64,000 nucleotides of DNA from Rhodopirellula sp. P2. GTDB taxonomy: Bacteria > Planctomycetota > Planctomycetia > Pirellulales > Pirellulaceae. Below, in pieces: positions 17,714-25,376 of this stretch. Positions within the stretch are counted from its first letter, which is position 1, and each line of letters starts with the position of its first letter. The translations under genes and the position numbers were made by a program. Below the pieces are notes generated by a model. That model worked only from the letters and a program-made list of their open reading frames with translations. It searched no databases and was not told where the DNA came from. The stretch is taken from NCBI RefSeq assembly GCF_028768465.1, contig NZ_CP118225.1, positions 1,903,001-1,967,000 of the forward strand. Direction: 5' to 3'.

Positions 17714-19024
17714 TCAGCGTGGCAACTGATCCCAGTTGATTTCAGGCTGCTGGCCTGCGGTGGACTTTCGTTCGAAAGTTTGATCCAGATCAACGGTCTC
17801 CGAGAAGAAGCCACAGTTCTTCAAGAAAAAGTGGTCGTCTTGGCTTCCGCCGGCATAGTCCAGTCGATGACGACCGCGAGCGGTGTTGTCACCCGTGAAT
17901 TTGGCTCGTGTGATTTCGTGCCACTTGCCGTTCACATCGCAAACCCATTGGTTGCCGTAGTGAGCCGATCGTTGCAGATGGCCTTGTTCTGCTGAGAAGT
18001 TTTCAAGGAAGGAGTGGAAGCCGGTCAGGTGCTTGTCTGTCTTGGGGCGTCGGAAGGTCGCTACCAAACGCCATTCGTTCTTCGCTTTATCACCGAACCA
18101 AGATGTGTACAGCGTGTTGCCGTCGCCATCGGGTTTGACTTCGGTCAGGAAACGGTATGTCTTGCCGGCTTCCCATGGGTAGACAAAGAAGCTTTGCCCG
18201 CCGGATCCTTCGTTGCCAAAGTCCTTGGCGATCACACCGTCGCCTTTTGCAAGCGTCTCGACTCGGTCTTCGTCAGGAATGTCGTTGGGGTTGTCCGTGC
18301 GGAAAGGACTCCAGATGGAGAACAGGACTTTGCGTTCGGTGGGGCTGTTGACCTGCATGCCGAAGTAGCCTTCGCCAAAACCGTTGGCCATGAAGTAGGT
18401 GCCCATTTGGTCTTCGCCGACGGGGACCATGATCTCGCTGTAGGCGTAGGTCAGGTCCGTGCCTCGTGGCAATCGGTAGGAGAGGTGGACTGATGGACCT
18501 CGGCGTCCCCAGTAGAACATGTTGCCATCGTTCGTTTTGACATAGTCGAGTTGTAGGTCGGCGTCGTCGGATGTCACCACCAGATCCGTGATTTGTGCGG
18601 ATCCAGAAGGGTTGCCACCGGCTGCCGGCGCGAGTTGCAGGTCGACCCGGACGTAGCCCGCATTCTCGATCTGAATTTCGCCGAGCGGGTAGGTCTTGGC
18701 GGATCCAGGTTGCAGATCACAGGAAAGCTTGGTTTCCTCAACGGTTGCAAGGATTGTCGCGGGGTGATCGATCGCGTTGCCTTTCAGTCCTAGCTCGAGC
18801 GTGTGAGCGTCATTGACGTGAAAGTAGACGGAGTGGACTTCGCTCGAATCGCGGAGTCGTAGCGAGCCACCGCGTCGCATCGATCGGCCGCCGGGTTCAG
18901 GCTGCGTGCGGAACGCGTTGCCCCCCACTGGCACGGACCACTCTTTCGCGGAGGAGAGTCCCTGCGAGGTCAGGAGTGTGACAAGGCTGATCAGGAGCGG
19001 TTGAAAGACAGGTCGGGAAATCAT
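17714..19024 (-). CDS. Exported DUF3472-type protein
   Basis: A 436-aa protein starting at ATG 19024 with a signal peptide (MISRPVFQPLLISLVTLLTS). The first half (about 30-150) is a beta-sandwich-like region, consistent with a DUF5077-type carbohydrate-binding module. The second half matches DUF3472: GNMFYWGRRGPSVHLSYRLP, EIMVPVGEDQMGTYFMANGF, FGMQVNSPTERKVLFSIWSP, and the aromatic C-terminal FSAEQGHLQRSAHYGNQW. Proteins of this type are secreted and often sit in polysaccharide-utilisation loci, but no activity is established that I can state. The psd gene follows after a repeat; the two are probably not functionally linked. Start chosen for the leader. Confidence 0.8.
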   Translation of the reverse strand: MISRPVFQPLLISLVTLLTSQGLSSAKEWSVPVGGNAFRTQPEPGGRSMRRGGSLRLRDSSEVHSVYFHVNDAHTLELGLKGNAIDHPATILATVEETKLSCDLQPGSAKTYPLGEIQIENAGYVRVDLQLAPAAGGNPSGSAQITDLVVTSDDADLQLDYVKTNDGNMFYWGRRGPSVHLSYRLPRGTDLTYAYSEIMVPVGEDQMGTYFMANGFGEGYFGMQVNSPTERKVLFSIWSPFRTDNPNDIPDEDRVETLAKGDGVIAKDFGNEGSGGQSFFVYPWEAGKTYRFLTEVKPDGDGNTLYTSWFGDKAKNEWRLVATFRRPKTDKHLTGFHSFLENFSAEQGHLQRSAHYGNQWVCDVNGKWHEITRAKFTGDNTARGRHRLDYAGGSQDDHFFLKNCGFFSETVDLDQTFERKSTAGQQPEINWDQLPR

Positions 19025-19444
19025 GGTGTCGATCTGGTGAGACGGGCGTGGGCAGGAACCAAGGAATCTTTTCGCGAGTCGGGAAAGAGGCTGCGTTGAA
19101 CCCGCCACTCTTTCGCTCCGATGATGGTCTCGCGGCATTCGAACCTATCCCATATCGAAACCATCCTGCAAGCAGGTGGGAAGCAGCAGCGGGGCAAATC
19201 ACTTTATCAAGCTGCAGCAATGAGCCGATGGCCGTTAGGCCCGGTTTCGTCGTGGAAACAGGTGCGAACGCACTTCGGCTCACCTTCCTGAAACCCCGCA
19301 AGTGGTTTGCCCTGACAGGTATCGCGAGCAGGGGTTTTCGAACTGCAGCGGGCAAGCCACCATGGTGGCCGAAGCTGGCGGGCGACTTTTGACGTCCGCC
19401 AGGCCTCTTACCACCCCACGACGGAACCCAACCAAGAGACCATC
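19025..19444. other. Intergenic region between divergent genes
   Basis: This 420-nt spacer separates the divergent DUF3472 and parvulin genes and should hold both promoters. I see a 14-bp perfect palindrome GCCACCATGGTGGC near 19356 and a loose inverted pair AAACCCCGC/GCAGGGGTTT at about 19291-19338. No convincing gene, RNA or promoter box was found. Confidence 0.5.
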
Positions 19445-19726
19445 ATGGCCACCGCAAGTGCACGACATATCCTCGTTGAAACCGAAGAAGCCTGTCAGGA
19501 TCTGAAGGATCAGATCGAAAAAGGACAGGATTTCGGTGCCATCGCCGCTGAGTTTTCCTCGTGCCCGTCCGGCAAATCCGGTGGAGCGTTGGGAACGTTC
19601 AGTCCTGGCCAAATGGTCAAAGAGTTTGACGAAGTGGTCTTCAGCGGTGAACTGGGCAAGGTTCACGGTCCCGTCAAGACTCAGTTCGGCTACCACTTGA
19701 TCGAGATCACGCAGCGCGTCGATTGA
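19445..19726 (+). CDS. Parvulin-type peptidyl-prolyl cis-trans isomerase
   Basis: A 93-aa stand-alone PpiC/parvulin domain catalysing cis-trans isomerisation of prolyl bonds. It has the family strand SARHILVETEEACQDLKDQI, the FSSCPSGKSGGALGTFSPGQ loop, VKEFDEVVFSGELGKVHGPV and the C-terminal FGYHLIEI. Length equals a single parvulin domain, like E. coli PpiC, and there is no signal peptide, so it is cytoplasmic. The catalytic His at residue 8 (ARHILV) and the terminal GYH are present. ATG 19445 is the only good start. A gene for a 180-aa protein follows 16 bp downstream on the same strand, so the two are probably an operon. Confidence 0.93.
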   Translation: MATASARHILVETEEACQDLKDQIEKGQDFGAIAAEFSSCPSGKSGGALGTFSPGQMVKEFDEVVFSGELGKVHGPVKTQFGYHLIEITQRVD

Positions 19727-19742
19727 TTCGAGAGGCGATCCC

Positions 19743-20285
19743 ATGATCAAGACGTTTGGACAGGCCTATAAGTTTGTGCTGAAGAGCAAGGTTTGCACCG
19801 TCTTCGGCAGCAAGAACTCGCCGTACCCGTCGTTGTGGGACAACACCGATTTGTCGGAAGACAAACCCAAGGCGGGTGGTTGGAGCCCCAAGGTGACGGC
19901 CGTCTGGGATTGGAAGACTCGCATCCCGCAAACCTATCCCGCGGAAGTTTTCTACGGGAAGGTGCGCGGCGGGGACGCCGTGTTGATGGAGATGCAGCAC
20001 TTTCGTGAGGTGCATTACGCGGAGGCGTACCAGCCCGTCCACGAATTGGATGTCCTCTGCCAAGAAATCTTTGAGCTGATTCGTTTGGAAGCGGATTACA
20101 CCGGACCGCTTCGCAAGCGTGCCATCGAGCGATTGGCGTGCACGAAGAGCCAATTCGACACGGCACTCAAAAAACTGCAAATCAGTTTGAACATCGTGCG
20201 CTCCAATGACCCGAAGATGAAAAACGATTTCTGGCTGCCGATGCGAGAGGTTCATCTCGAGGTCGTGCAGCAGCACGAGGCGTAG
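19743..20285 (+). CDS. Conserved cytoplasmic protein, AlkZ-related type
   Basis: A 180-aa soluble protein with no leader. It reads SLWDNTDLSEDKPKAGGWSP, VTAVWDWKTRIPQTYPAEVF and YGKVRGGDAVLMEM, then a helical C-terminal half with a winged-helix look (EADYTGPLRKRAIERLACTK, then SQFDTALKKLQISLNIVR). From memory this pattern resembles short AlkZ-related proteins, relatives of the HTH_42 DNA glycosylase family, but I cannot confirm it. If so it may bind DNA. It follows the parvulin by 16 bp and ends before a repeat-filled spacer. The gene is well supported; the function is tentative. Confidence 0.65.
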   Translation: MIKTFGQAYKFVLKSKVCTVFGSKNSPYPSLWDNTDLSEDKPKAGGWSPKVTAVWDWKTRIPQTYPAEVFYGKVRGGDAVLMEMQHFREVHYAEAYQPVHELDVLCQEIFELIRLEADYTGPLRKRAIERLACTKSQFDTALKKLQISLNIVRSNDPKMKNDFWLPMREVHLEVVQQHEA

Positions 20286-20637
20286 AGAAGATCGCTTCGT
20301 CCTCGAAGGAACCGTCCTGGGATAGCTTCTGTAGCTGGACTCGTCAGAGTTCAGGAGAGCAGGAGCTTAGCCACGGGAGTGGCGACACAGGAACTGCCGG
20401 GCCTGTGAAGGCCCGGCTGAAGTTGGGAAACGCCAGCCAAGCCCCAGCGGGGCGACACAGTGAATCCAGCGGGGATCTGTGTCGGCCCTTCAGGCCTTGG
20501 GGGCAGATTGACACTGTGTCCGGTGCCTGACCGGCACCGGCAAGGGCTATGCCGACCCTTCGGGCCTGAAAATGCATCTCGCTACCAGTAGCATCGCCCC
20601 GGGGAGCGAGAAAAGACGGCAAAGGACGTGTCGTCCG
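20286..20637. repeat. Cluster of GC-rich palindromes
   Basis: Between two gene ends lie several hairpins: GCCGGGCCTGTGAAGGCCCGGC (about 20396-20417), CCCCAGCGGGG near 20442, and CCGGTGCC/CGGCACCGG (about 20519-20540). GGCGACACAG and GTGTCGGCCCTTCAGGCC occur as partial repeats. The region separates convergent transcripts and could terminate both. No coding potential is evident. Confidence 0.6.
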
Positions 20638-21804
20638 TCAGTCGATGGCGACGCTGTTGGCCATCGGCAATCCATTGAAAGGCGATGCGCTGGCGGCAGC
20701 GTAGGCACCCATCGATGGAACCAAGACCAATTCACCGACTTCCAAGTCAGGAAGCCACTGATCACGCGAAACGATGTCGGTGGAGTCGCAGGTGGGTCCC
20801 GCCACCACGCAGGGGACGGTCTCCCGTGAACCATCGTTTTCGACCAGCAACGGGAAGTCCGTGTGGTCGAAGACTTTGCCTGAGAACGAACCGTAGATGC
20901 CATCGTCCAGGAAGAACCAAGGCAGGTCCCAGCGACGGTTCTTGCCGATCACGCGAGTGATCAGCGTGACGCTTTCGGTGCACAGTCCACGACCCGGTTC
21001 AGCGATCAAACGAATCGGCAAATCGCCAAACATCTCTCGCAGCCCGTTGGTGATGACTTCACCGAAGGTTTCAATCGAAGGAGCGTCTTCGCGATACGGG
21101 GCAGGGAAGCCGCCACCAATGTCGAGAACTTCCAGGTGGTGTCCGGCCTGAGTGGCCTCGTCCCAGACTTCACGAACGCTGCGAAGGACTTCGACATAGT
21201 CATGCGGGTTGAGGCACTGGCTGCCGACATGGAACGAGAACCCGCGAACGTTCAGGCCTTTGGCTTTCGCCGTTGCCAGGAGTTCCATCGCTTCGTGCAT
21301 CGGGCAACCAAACTTCGCCGACAGGTTGATACGGCTGGAAGCTCCCGTGGTCGCCAAACGCAACAACAGGTTCACGTCCGGGGTCAGTCGGCGGATCTTT
21401 TCCGCTTCGATCGCGTTGTCGAAAACGAACCAGTTCACACCGGCTTGTGCGCATTCCCATAGGTTTGCATCGGTCTTGCATGGGTGAGTGTGCAGCATCC
21501 GATCGGGCGTGAAGCCGGCCGCCAGTGCCGCGTGCAATTCGCCTGGTGAGCAGACGTCAATGAATGCGTTTTCGCCGTTGAGCGTCGACAAGAAGTTCAG
21601 GTCGGGATTGGCTTTCGCCGCATAGTAAAGATCAACACCTGGCAGGGCGTTCTTCATTGCCCAGTAGGTTTCGATGGCTTTGGATCGTGACACCACCAGC
21701 AAAGGTGTGCCGTGTTTTTCAGCGAGCTCTTTGGCGAGGTCAAAGGAAAGGTTCGGCTGAGCCGTTCGGGCGTTGGGTGCGCGCAGAATGGTCGATGCGA
21801 TCAT
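20638..21804 (-). CDS. Ornithine/lysine decarboxylase, alanine-racemase fold (group IV)
   Basis: A 388-aa PLP enzyme of the eukaryotic-type ODC/DapDC superfamily, probably making putrescine (or cadaverine). Landmarks are the PLP lysine in DLYYAAKANPDLNFL (Lys 64), FSFHVGSQC, LEVLDIGGGFPAPY, RLIAEPGRGL, and the C-terminal GPTCDSTDI with the catalytic Cys about 339, followed by GAYAAASASPFNG. The PTCDS/D motif and missing GGQ-type DapDC features favour ornithine over diaminopimelate. Length fits bacterial ODC (about 380-395). The start is ATG 21804; a longer frame to 21834 adds ten residues without homology. No polyamine neighbour is present. Substrate preference is inferred. Confidence 0.9.
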   Translation of the reverse strand: MIASTILRAPNARTAQPNLSFDLAKELAEKHGTPLLVVSRSKAIETYWAMKNALPGVDLYYAAKANPDLNFLSTLNGENAFIDVCSPGELHAALAAGFTPDRMLHTHPCKTDANLWECAQAGVNWFVFDNAIEAEKIRRLTPDVNLLLRLATTGASSRINLSAKFGCPMHEAMELLATAKAKGLNVRGFSFHVGSQCLNPHDYVEVLRSVREVWDEATQAGHHLEVLDIGGGFPAPYREDAPSIETFGEVITNGLREMFGDLPIRLIAEPGRGLCTESVTLITRVIGKNRRWDLPWFFLDDGIYGSFSGKVFDHTDFPLLVENDGSRETVPCVVAGPTCDSTDIVSRDQWLPDLEVGELVLVPSMGAYAAASASPFNGLPMANSVAID

Positions 21805-21868
21805 GCGGCTGGGGTGCCTCCAATTGGGGACCAAGGTCAGTTGAGAAACGAAATGCAGTCAAAACTTC

Positions 21869-21908
21869 GAAGCCACGTGGCTTCGTCTGAGGGTTCCGAT
21901 GGAACCCT
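21869..21908. repeat. Two adjacent perfect hairpins upstream of the decarboxylase
   Basis: GAAGCCAC/GTGGCTTC (21869-21884) is directly followed by AGGGTTCC-GAT-GGAACCCT (21890-21908). They lie in the 600-nt divergent spacer 21805-22432. The rest of that spacer has a GTCCGGGGCG fragment of the family B repeat near 21940 and no gene. The hairpins could be a repeat element or part of the decarboxylase leader. Confidence 0.5.
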
Positions 21909-22353
21909 GGCCGACTTCTTCTTCGCTGTTATCGAGCCGCGTCCGGGGCGCAATAACGTGTTGACCTTGGGGAGATCGCAATGGAGGTTGCGGCACCTTG
22001 CGGTATGGCAACGTTGTGCGTTTGGAGGGGGCGATTCCGCTAGGAAACGTCCTGCCAACACACTTCCGCCGCGCCTCATCTGAGGCGAGACCTGGTGTCG
22101 TGCTGATTGAGCCGCGGTGGGTGGTTTGGCGTCGCTTAAAACGCGAGCGAACCATCACCGTTTTTCAATCGGTTGCGGAAGATATCGACCACGTATTGAA
22201 AAGTCGAGAGCGGAAATGCCGATTTCGGTCGATTGTGTCGTTGCAGCGTGATCCACCCAGTCCTGCGGACGGAGACCGGTTTGTCTCTCCGTGTGGACGA
22301 CCATCGGCCAGTGAATCCAGGCGATTCTGCGGCGGTTTCGCGGGGCTCCGCTC

Positions 22354-22382
22354 GGGACAAATCGGGACACGGCTGCTATAGT
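22354..22382 (+). promoter_or_regulatory. Weak sigma70-like promoter candidate for the Fur-family gene
   Basis: TATAGT at 22377-22382 is a good -10 box. The sequence 17 bp upstream (GGGACA) matches only the second half of a -35 box. Transcription would start about 20-45 nt before the possible start codons. This is pattern only. Confidence 0.25.
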
Positions 22383-22432
22383 GGTTCCGCAAGCATCTCT
22401 TCTCTCCATTGCAGTGGTCCGTTTTGTCTGAC

Positions 22433-22936
22433 GTGTCTTCGGTTCCCGAATCTCTTGAACGTCTCGAGGTGGCTTTGACCCCTCAAGAGCGTTTTGAGGA
22501 GTATTTGCAGAGCAAAGGCCAGCGACAGACGAAGCCTCGTAAGTTTCTCGTCGAGAAGATTTTCTCTCAGCACGCCCACTTTGATGCCGATGAGCTGATC
22601 GAGAAGTTGCCGCGCAAGGGCGAGCCCAACTACGTCAGCTCAGCGACGGTGTATCGATCGCTGCGGGAATTTGTGGACGCAGGGTTGCTGAATTGCTTTC
22701 AGCTCGATGGCCGCACGGTTTACGAACTGGATTACGGCTACCCGCCCCACGATCACCTGTACTGCACGCGTTGCCGCAAATTGATTGAGTTTCGCAGCGA
22801 GGAACTGATTGCGACCCGAGACGAAGCGGCCGCAAAACACGGTTTTCGCGTTTCTGGCCACCGGATGCTGGTCAGTGGCGTTTGCCGCGAATGCGGGAAG
22901 AACCGACGCAAAAAACGCAAGCAAGACTTGGTTTGA
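22433..22936 (+). CDS. Fur-family metal-dependent transcriptional regulator
   Basis: About 167 aa from GTG 22433; TTG 22409 and GTG 22472 are alternatives, and none has a strong ribosome-binding site. The winged-helix domain contains the recognition helix SSATVYRSLREFVDAGLLN. The dimerisation domain has YPPHDHLYCTRC with the HDH regulatory-metal motif, and a structural CxxC pair with the second CRECG near the C-terminus. This could be Fur (iron), Zur (zinc) or PerR (peroxide); the sequence does not settle which. The tail is strongly basic (KNRRKKRKQ). A three-unit 15-bp direct repeat starts at the stop codon. Family certain, metal unknown. Confidence 0.9.
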   Translation: MSSVPESLERLEVALTPQERFEEYLQSKGQRQTKPRKFLVEKIFSQHAHFDADELIEKLPRKGEPNYVSSATVYRSLREFVDAGLLNCFQLDGRTVYELDYGYPPHDHLYCTRCRKLIEFRSEELIATRDEAAAKHGFRVSGHRMLVSGVCRECGKNRRKKRKQDLV

Positions 22937-22978
22937 ATCGGCTCGGTGTGAATCGGCTCGCAGTGAATCGATTCGTGG
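22934..22978. repeat. 15-bp unit repeated three times at the regulator stop codon
   Basis: TGAATCGGCTCGGTG, TGAATCGGCTCGCAG and TGAATCGATTCGTGG follow head to tail. The first TGA is the stop of the Fur-family gene. Every unit begins with an in-phase TGA, so duplication added spare stop codons. Slippage is the likely origin. Confidence 0.7.
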
Positions 22979-23014
22979 GCGATCCCAGTTCGTTGATCAG
23001 GCTGCCTTCGCCGC

Positions 23015-23485
23015 TCAAGATTCCTCGGGAAGTTCGGCCATCCGGATCTGTTGCAAGATCGCGTTGAAGACAGGTTCCGCGGCTTCGAAGTCGGCCAGTT
23101 CGGCTTGGAATTGAGCCAGGATGCGTCCCGCGATCGGCATTTGTTCGCGGGTTGGGTCGGGAGCGTCCAACAGCACCACGCGTGAGATCACGACGAGGTC
23201 CAGGTAGTAGAATCGCAGGTCGACGGCCCGCTCGCCTTCTGCGGCCCCCGGGAGCGTGACGTTGTCACGTTCCAGGTCTTCGTATTGTCCCCGGAGCATT
23301 TGGTCGATTTCGCCGAGAACCACTTCGTCTTCTCGGGTGATCGGCAGGGTTTCGAGCGACACGAATCCGCCTCCCGGCAGATCAAACGTGGCTCCCTGAT
23401 CGCCTTCGTCTTCGGCTCGCTCGATCAGAGTCCAGTTGTCTGGGTACAGCAGTTTCAGGCCGAAGCCTTCGAAAGTCGCGGGCAT
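23015..23485 (-). CDS. Conserved hypothetical protein, 156 aa
   Basis: A cytoplasmic acidic protein with no leader and no membrane segment: MPATFEGFGLKLLYPDNWTL, then a beta-rich GATFDLPGGGFVSLETLP, then a helical region (VLGEIDQMLRGQYEDLERDN), with an aromatic-acidic RFYYLDLVVISRVVLLDAPD. The beginning (YPDNWTL..R) resembles PsbP/DUF1795-type folds by general look, but I cannot assign it. It lies 9 bp downstream of the thioesterase gene on the same strand, so it is probably co-transcribed with that gene and bS18. Function unknown. Confidence 0.7.
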   Translation of the reverse strand: MPATFEGFGLKLLYPDNWTLIERAEDEGDQGATFDLPGGGFVSLETLPITREDEVVLGEIDQMLRGQYEDLERDNVTLPGAAEGERAVDLRFYYLDLVVISRVVLLDAPDPTREQMPIAGRILAQFQAELADFEAAEPVFNAILQQIRMAELPEES

Positions 23486-23493
23486 GTTCTTGT

Positions 23494-23955
23494 TCAGTCG
23501 TTTTGGGGGCCGGACAATCGGTGGCGAAGGTCATCGGGCACGTTGGTTTTGACCAGTTTGCCGCCCGCTTGCAGGTCGCAGCACACGGCGGTGATCTTGC
23601 CGGTGGCGATGCGTCGGCCTTCGCATGTCAATTCGAACCGATAGCTGATACTGGACTGACCGATTCGGTCGACGTGCACATCAATTTGCAGGATGTCTTC
23701 AAATCGGGCGGGGCCGTGAAAGTCGCAACTGGCGGCGACTCGGGGCCAAGTCAGGCGTTCCTCGGATTCATGGTGCGGCATCACGGGGATGCCGACCGAA
23801 CGCAGGAACTCATGTTCGGCCGCTTCCATCATCGGGAAGAAGGCCGAAAAGTGGACGATTCCAGCCGCATCGGTGTCTCGAAACTCGACGCGACGTTGGG
23901 TCTGATAGACCGGAGCCCGTTGGATCGGGGCTCCGTCAGAGGCAGAATCGTTCAC
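23494..23955 (-). CDS. Hotdog-fold acyl-CoA thioesterase
   Basis: A 153-aa protein of the 4-hydroxybenzoyl-CoA thioesterase/YbgC type. It contains the catalytic RRVEFRDTDAAGIVHFSAFF (Asp in DTDAAG), then PMMEAAEHEFLRSVG, and the central strands IDVHVDRIGQSSISYRFEL. It would hydrolyse acyl-CoA thioesters in the cytoplasm. The start chosen is GTG 23955 (VNDSASDGAPIQRAP), since a longer frame to 24069 runs into the bS18 gene in another frame. It follows bS18 by 29 bp and precedes the 156-aa gene by 8 bp, suggesting one transcript. Substrate unknown. Confidence 0.88.
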   Translation of the reverse strand: MNDSASDGAPIQRAPVYQTQRRVEFRDTDAAGIVHFSAFFPMMEAAEHEFLRSVGIPVMPHHESEERLTWPRVAASCDFHGPARFEDILQIDVHVDRIGQSSISYRFELTCEGRRIATGKITAVCCDLQAGGKLVKTNVPDDLRHRLSGPQND

Positions 23956-23984
23956 TGAGTTGACGATTTGTCTGGGTGGACGAA

Positions 23985-24263
23985 CTATTCGCCGACGTAT
24001 GGCAACAGGGCCATGAAGCGGGCGCGTTTGATGGCCGACGTGACAGCGTGTTGGCTGGCAGCGGTACAACCACTCTTGCGACGGCCCATGATGCGTCCTT
24101 GACGGTTGACCATCTTGGACAGCAATTCGAGGTCCTTGTAGTCAACGTACATCGGACGCGGACGATGGCCATCGACGAAGATGGGGTCCTTGCGGCGCGT
24201 ACGGCTGCGGACTCGGGAGCGTTTGCGGGCACGGCTACGCGTGCTCATTGGACGTGGAGGCAT
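23985..24263 (-). CDS. rpsR: 30S ribosomal protein bS18
   Basis: A 92-aa ribosomal protein of the small-subunit platform. It has a basic N-terminal extension (STRSRARKRSRVRSRTRRKD), then the bS18 core: VDYKDLELLSKMVNRQGRIM, then GRRKSGCTAASQHAVTSAIK and RARFMALLPYVGE. The typical DYKD..L..F/M and the R-x-x-A-L-L-P-Y/F ending are intact. Two ATGs are possible (24263 and 24248); I took the first. In most bacteria rpsR sits with rpsF and rplI; here it is separated from both. The arginine-rich extension is longer than in E. coli. Confident. Confidence 0.93.
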   Translation of the reverse strand: MPPRPMSTRSRARKRSRVRSRTRRKDPIFVDGHRPRPMYVDYKDLELLSKMVNRQGRIMGRRKSGCTAASQHAVTSAIKRARFMALLPYVGE

Positions 24264-24416
24264 GAAGCTTTTCGAAGAAAATCGAAGGCGAATGGACTGA
24301 TTCGGCCGGAAAATCAAGGTCTCCGGCTCGCCAATGGTGTCCCGTGAACGCAAAAAAGCTGCGATCGCGGGCCACACAGTGTGCCGAGATCGGCGTTTCC
24401 ACGCAATCCCTTTTGC

Positions 24417-25139
24417 CTATTCTGCCTGATAAAGCTTTTCTTGGTCGATCAGAGTCCTCACAGGGTGCGGGACCTGAAATCGGATGCTCCGTCCAGAAGC
24501 GACTCGCCGGCGAAGATCGCTGCTGCTGATTTCGATCTGGGGCATCTGGATCTGGGCCTCACGAATCGTTTGAATTTGCGATTCGTCGGTCATTTCATTC
24601 AAAATGGAGTAGTCCGGCGGAGGGTCCCCCCCGCGAGCGATCACAGCCAGATGGCACCGTTTGAGAATTTGCTCGGGTTCGCGCCAGCGATCGAACGAGG
24701 CCAGCGAATCGGCCCCGATGATCAGGTGCAGCGGGCGGTCTGGAAACTGTTCCTGGAGGTGTTCCAGCGTCAGCAGGGTGTAGCTGACGCTGTCCTGCCG
24801 GAGTTCCCAGTCGTCGACGACGTGCCCAGTCTGTCCGCTGAGTGCCAACCGCAGCATCTGCAGGCGGTGCTCGTTGCTGGCCACCGGGCCGTGGGGTTTG
24901 AGCGGGCTGGTGGCCGTCGGGATCCAGCGGACGTGTTCAATCGGCAATTGTTCCAGCGCCGATTCAGCCATCCACAGATGCCCGACGTGAACGGGGTCGA
25001 ATGACCCACCCAGAATCCCGATGCCGTGATTTGATGGAGGGGTGGTTTCAGCTGCGGACACGGAATGACTTTCAATGGTTTCTCGCTTGAATCGACGCAA
25101 GCATAACTTCGCAAAAGCGAGGGCGGCAGGTTGTCTCAT
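24417..25139 (-). CDS. nadD: Nicotinate-nucleotide adenylyltransferase
   Basis: This enzyme transfers AMP from ATP to nicotinate mononucleotide, giving deamido-NAD, the penultimate step of NAD synthesis. The Rossmann core begins GILGGSFDPVHVGHLWMAE with the HxGH nucleotidyltransferase motif (51-54), followed by WIPTATSPLKPH, GADSLASFDRW and the ISSSDLRRRVASGRSIRFQV signature near the end. The frame allows a start at 25139 (240 aa) or GTG 25061 (214 aa, VSAAETTPPSNHG); the shorter form matches the usual family length better. No other NAD gene is adjacent. Confident in function, uncertain in start. Confidence 0.92.
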   Translation of the reverse strand: MRQPAALAFAKLCLRRFKRETIESHSVSAAETTPPSNHGIGILGGSFDPVHVGHLWMAESALEQLPIEHVRWIPTATSPLKPHGPVASNEHRLQMLRLALSGQTGHVVDDWELRQDSVSYTLLTLEHLQEQFPDRPLHLIIGADSLASFDRWREPEQILKRCHLAVIARGGDPPPDYSILNEMTDESQIQTIREAQIQMPQIEISSSDLRRRVASGRSIRFQVPHPVRTLIDQEKLYQAE

Positions 25140-25227
25140 GCCCAGAGCGTCAACGAAGCCTCGGATTGGGGGATGGTGCCCGGATTGGGGATGGTGCCAG
25201 CCACGTCACGTGCCGATCGTCCACGCC

Positions 25228-25345
25228 GGCCCCGTCCGGGGCGACATCGTGATCTCCATCAATGTCTCGGGGCTTCCGCCCCGAGCTAGCAACGCGGACT
25301 CCTCCGGAGTCGTTCATGCACGTTCGCCCCCGGAAGGGGCCAACA
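25228..25345. repeat. Family B palindromic repeat
   Basis: In this gap (25140-25376) GGCCCCGTCCGGGGCG (25228-25243), CTCGGGGCTTCCGCCCCGAG (25266-25285) and GACTCCTCCGGAGTC (about 25298-25312) follow one another. Each is a hairpin. The same three-hairpin set, in varied order, recurs at about 27648, 30695, 32985 and 42025. It separates two minus-strand genes and could end the nadD or monooxygenase transcript. Confidence 0.8.
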
Positions 25346-25376
25346 TCGGCAGATCGGAGTGGAGGCCCCCTGACGC

